Shown here: piece by piece, positions 4,681-6,139 of the stretch
How the letters are laid out: each line of letters starts with the position of its first letter
How positions within the stretch are numbered: position 1 is the first letter of the stretch
Origin: Pontiella sp.
GTDB taxonomy: Bacteria; Verrucomicrobiota; Kiritimatiellia; Kiritimatiellales; Pontiellaceae
Reading direction: 5' to 3'
Length of the DNA: 6,139 nucleotides
NCBI GenBank assembly: GCA_029935255.1
Contig: JAOZKS010000005.1
Coordinates: forward strand, 1-6,139
The notes under the pieces: generated by a model
What the model was told of the DNA's origin: nothing
The model's input: the letters and a program-made list of their open reading frames with translations, nothing else
Databases searched by the model: none
Position numbers and translations under genes: made by a program

Positions 4681-5868
4681 ATGAATCCTGCCGAGTTGAA
4701 AGCTGTTGTTGAGTATATGGAAAGCGAGCGTGGTGTTGACCGCGAAGTAATCATTAAGGCAATCGAATCGGCTCTGCAAAGCGCCACCGAAAAAGCCGAG
4801 GACGACGACGATCATCTGCGGCTCGAAATCAATCGCAAAACCTTCGAAATCAAAGCCTTTAAAACCCTGTCCGACGGCTCCGAAATCGAGTCGACGCCCC
4901 GGCGCCTTGGGCGCATTGCGGCGCAGACCGCCAAGCAAACGATCATGCAGAAAATCCGCATGGCCGAGAAAGAGCGCGTTTTTGAAGAATTCAGGGACCG
5001 CACCGGTGAAGTCGTCACAGGAACCGTCACCCGCTTTGATCGCAGCGATGTGATCATCGATCTTGACCATGCCGAAGCGGTCATGCCATCCAAAGAACGT
5101 GTTCCGACCGAGGAATACGAAATCGGTGAACGCATTCGCGCCTATATTGCAGATGTTCGGGAACGCGAGCGCGGACCGGAAATTACCCTGTCGCGTCAAC
5201 ATCCCGATTTTGTTCGCCGCCTGTTCGAACTGGAAGTTTCCGAAATCAACGATGGCACGATGGAGATCAAAGGGATTGCCCGCGAGGCCGGATACCGCAG
5301 CAAGGTGGCGGTGATTTCCCACGACGACCGCGTTGATCCCGTTGGGGCATGCGTGGGTATGCGCGGGATGCGGGTGAAGAATATCGTGCGCGAGCTCTCT
5401 GGCGAGAAGATCGATATCGTTCGTTGGAGCGACGACATCAACACGCTGATCACCAACTCTCTCGCGCCCGCCCGCCTAAAACACGTTGAAGCGGATGAGG
5501 ACACGCAGACCGTGGTTGTGACGGTCGAGGCGGATCAACTTTCATTGGCCATTGGAAAGCGGGGCCAGAATGCGCGCCTAACCTCCAAGTTGACGGGTTG
5601 GCGTGTGGATATCCAGAAGGACGAGGAGAGTATGGACTTCGAGGAACGCGTTGCCGTTGCCGTAACCAAACTCGCCGCTGTCGAAGGCATCGGTACTGAA
5701 TTCGCCGAGCATCTGGTTTTCTCCGGCTTCCTGACCTTGGAAGGAATCCTTGCTGCGGATCTGAGCGACCTCGCCTCCATCGAAGAAATTTCAGGCGAGC
5801 AGGCGCAGAACATTTGGAATGCAGCAGAAACAGCTTATACAAAAGAACATGGTGAGATAGCAGAATGA
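4681..5868 (+). CDS. nusA: Transcription termination/antitermination factor NusA
   Basis: The product has 395 residues: shorter than E. coli NusA (495) and a little longer than B. subtilis NusA (371). NusA binds RNA polymerase and nascent RNA and controls pausing, intrinsic termination and antitermination. Domains in order: N-terminal polymerase-binding domain (about 1-105, with MNPAELKAVVEYMESERGVD and AKQTIMQKIRMAEKERVFEEF); S1 domain (about 108-172, GEVVTGTVTRFD to ITLSR); KH1 (about 185-250, with REAGYRSKVAV and DPVGACVGMRGMRVKNIVREL); KH2 (about 251-315, with LAIGKRGQNARLTSKLTGW); and a helix-hairpin-helix-like C-terminal segment (about 330-390, LAAVEGIGTEFAEHLVFSGF and LASIEEISGEQAQNIW). 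It lacks the tandem acidic repeats of the E. coli protein. Both KH GxxG-type loops are intact. The stop overlaps the infB start by four bases (ATGA), a sign of translational coupling. rimP, which precedes nusA in many bacteria, is not upstream here. Confidence 0.97.
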   Translation: MNPAELKAVVEYMESERGVDREVIIKAIESALQSATEKAEDDDDHLRLEINRKTFEIKAFKTLSDGSEIESTPRRLGRIAAQTAKQTIMQKIRMAEKERVFEEFRDRTGEVVTGTVTRFDRSDVIIDLDHAEAVMPSKERVPTEEYEIGERIRAYIADVRERERGPEITLSRQHPDFVRRLFELEVSEINDGTMEIKGIAREAGYRSKVAVISHDDRVDPVGACVGMRGMRVKNIVRELSGEKIDIVRWSDDINTLITNSLAPARLKHVEADEDTQTVVVTVEADQLSLAIGKRGQNARLTSKLTGWRVDIQKDEESMDFEERVAVAVTKLAAVEGIGTEFAEHLVFSGFLTLEGILAADLSDLASIEEISGEQAQNIWNAAETAYTKEHGEIAE

Positions 5869-6139
5869 TGACGGTACAACAAGTAGCCAAAGATGTAGGG
5901 GTCTCCTCCGAGGAGCTTATCGAAATTCTTCAGGACATCGATATTGCTGTCGAGGGGCTCGATGCCGAGCTCTCCGACGAACAGATAGCACAGATTTGCG
6001 ATGAGCTGGGCTATGCTTCGATTGATGAGGCACGCGCGGACAACAACGCGGAGGAAGAACCTGCGGCGGAGCCTGAAGTGGCGCCTGAAACCGAGGTAGA
6101 GAAAGAGGAGGCCGTCGAGCTGCCCGTCGAAGCCAAGGA
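5865..6139 (+). CDS. infB: Translation initiation factor IF-2 (N-terminal part only)
   Basis: The frame is open from ATG 5865 to the window edge, giving 91 residues; the gene continues to the right. The start codon overlaps the nusA stop (ATGA at 5865-5868). GGTGAG at 5851-5856 is a moderate ribosome binding site eight bases ahead, which favours 5865 over the adjacent ATG at 5868. Residues 3-24 (TVQQVAKDVGVSSEELIEIL) match the IF2_N helical module, and ELSDEQIAQICDELGY follows at about 37-52. From about 60 onward the sequence is a Glu/Ala/Pro/Val-rich acidic linker (EEEPAAEPEVAPETEVEKEE), as is usual ahead of the GTPase domain of IF-2. IF-2 positions initiator tRNA on the 30S subunit and promotes subunit joining. 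The GTPase domain is outside the window, so the call rests on the N-terminal module and on the conserved nusA-infB order. Confidence 0.9.
   Translation, partial: MMTVQQVAKDVGVSSEELIEILQDIDIAVEGLDAELSDEQIAQICDELGYASIDEARADNNAEEEPAAEPEVAPETEVEKEEAVELPVEAK

Noticed and set aside
4627..5322. 231-codon open frame antisense to nusA, and the other long antisense frames in 568-1241, 2354-2973 and 5450-5890
   Set aside because: They mirror the codon pattern of strong genes on the opposite strand, and none has a recognisable protein pattern or ribosome binding site.
1..6139. CRISPR arrays, insertion sequences, tRNA or rRNA genes, prophage
   Set aside because: No regularly spaced repeats, transposase or integrase text, cloverleaf pattern or rRNA-like sequence seen on either strand.

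Overview
The window looks like a chromosomal segment from a sulfatase-rich bacterium of the PVC superphylum, most plausibly Kiritimatiellota (Pontiella-like) or a neighbouring Verrucomicrobia/Lentisphaerae lineage. This is inferred from the AtsA-type arylsulfatase tail at the left edge, the character of the Der GTPase, a nusA-infB pair with no rimP in front of it, and moderate GC. Nothing here gives a species-level assignment.

Layout, left to right. (1) 1-548: the 3' end of an arylsulfatase gene on the + strand. (2) 610-1326: a secreted helical protein built from two Spy/CpxP-like halves, each bounded by LxxxQ motifs. (3) 1419-1598: a 59-residue ribbon-helix-helix-type protein with a strong ribosome binding site. 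(4) 1617-1653: a bidirectional terminator separating this + strand block from the convergent - strand block. (5) 3033-1672 (-): der, the double-GTPase ribosome assembly factor. Just upstream on the same strand, 3578-3105 holds a small four-helix membrane protein with an N-terminal zinc ribbon. (6) 3579-3915: a divergent intergenic region with hairpins, an AT-rich inverted repeat and a promoter candidate on each strand. (7) 3916-4485: an outer-membrane-type lipoprotein. (8) 4486-4680: a leader or intergenic region with hairpins. (9) 4681-5868: nusA, overlapping by 4 nt the start of infB (5865 to the window end).

The two housekeeping blocks (der; nusA-infB) serve ribosome assembly, transcription elongation/termination and translation initiation. 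The small genes around them are lineage-specific envelope or regulatory proteins with no assigned pathway. There is no sign of a mobile element, CRISPR array, phage or RNA gene.

The items most worth a second look are the nusA leader, where a terminator hairpin is flanked by segments that can pair in mutually exclusive ways (possible attenuation); the hairpin-rich leader of the zinc-ribbon/der transcript; the tandem Spy-like duplication; and the short ribbon-helix-helix gene, whose upstream region shares motifs with the 3.74 kb intergenic region. No clearly new multi-gene system is evident.
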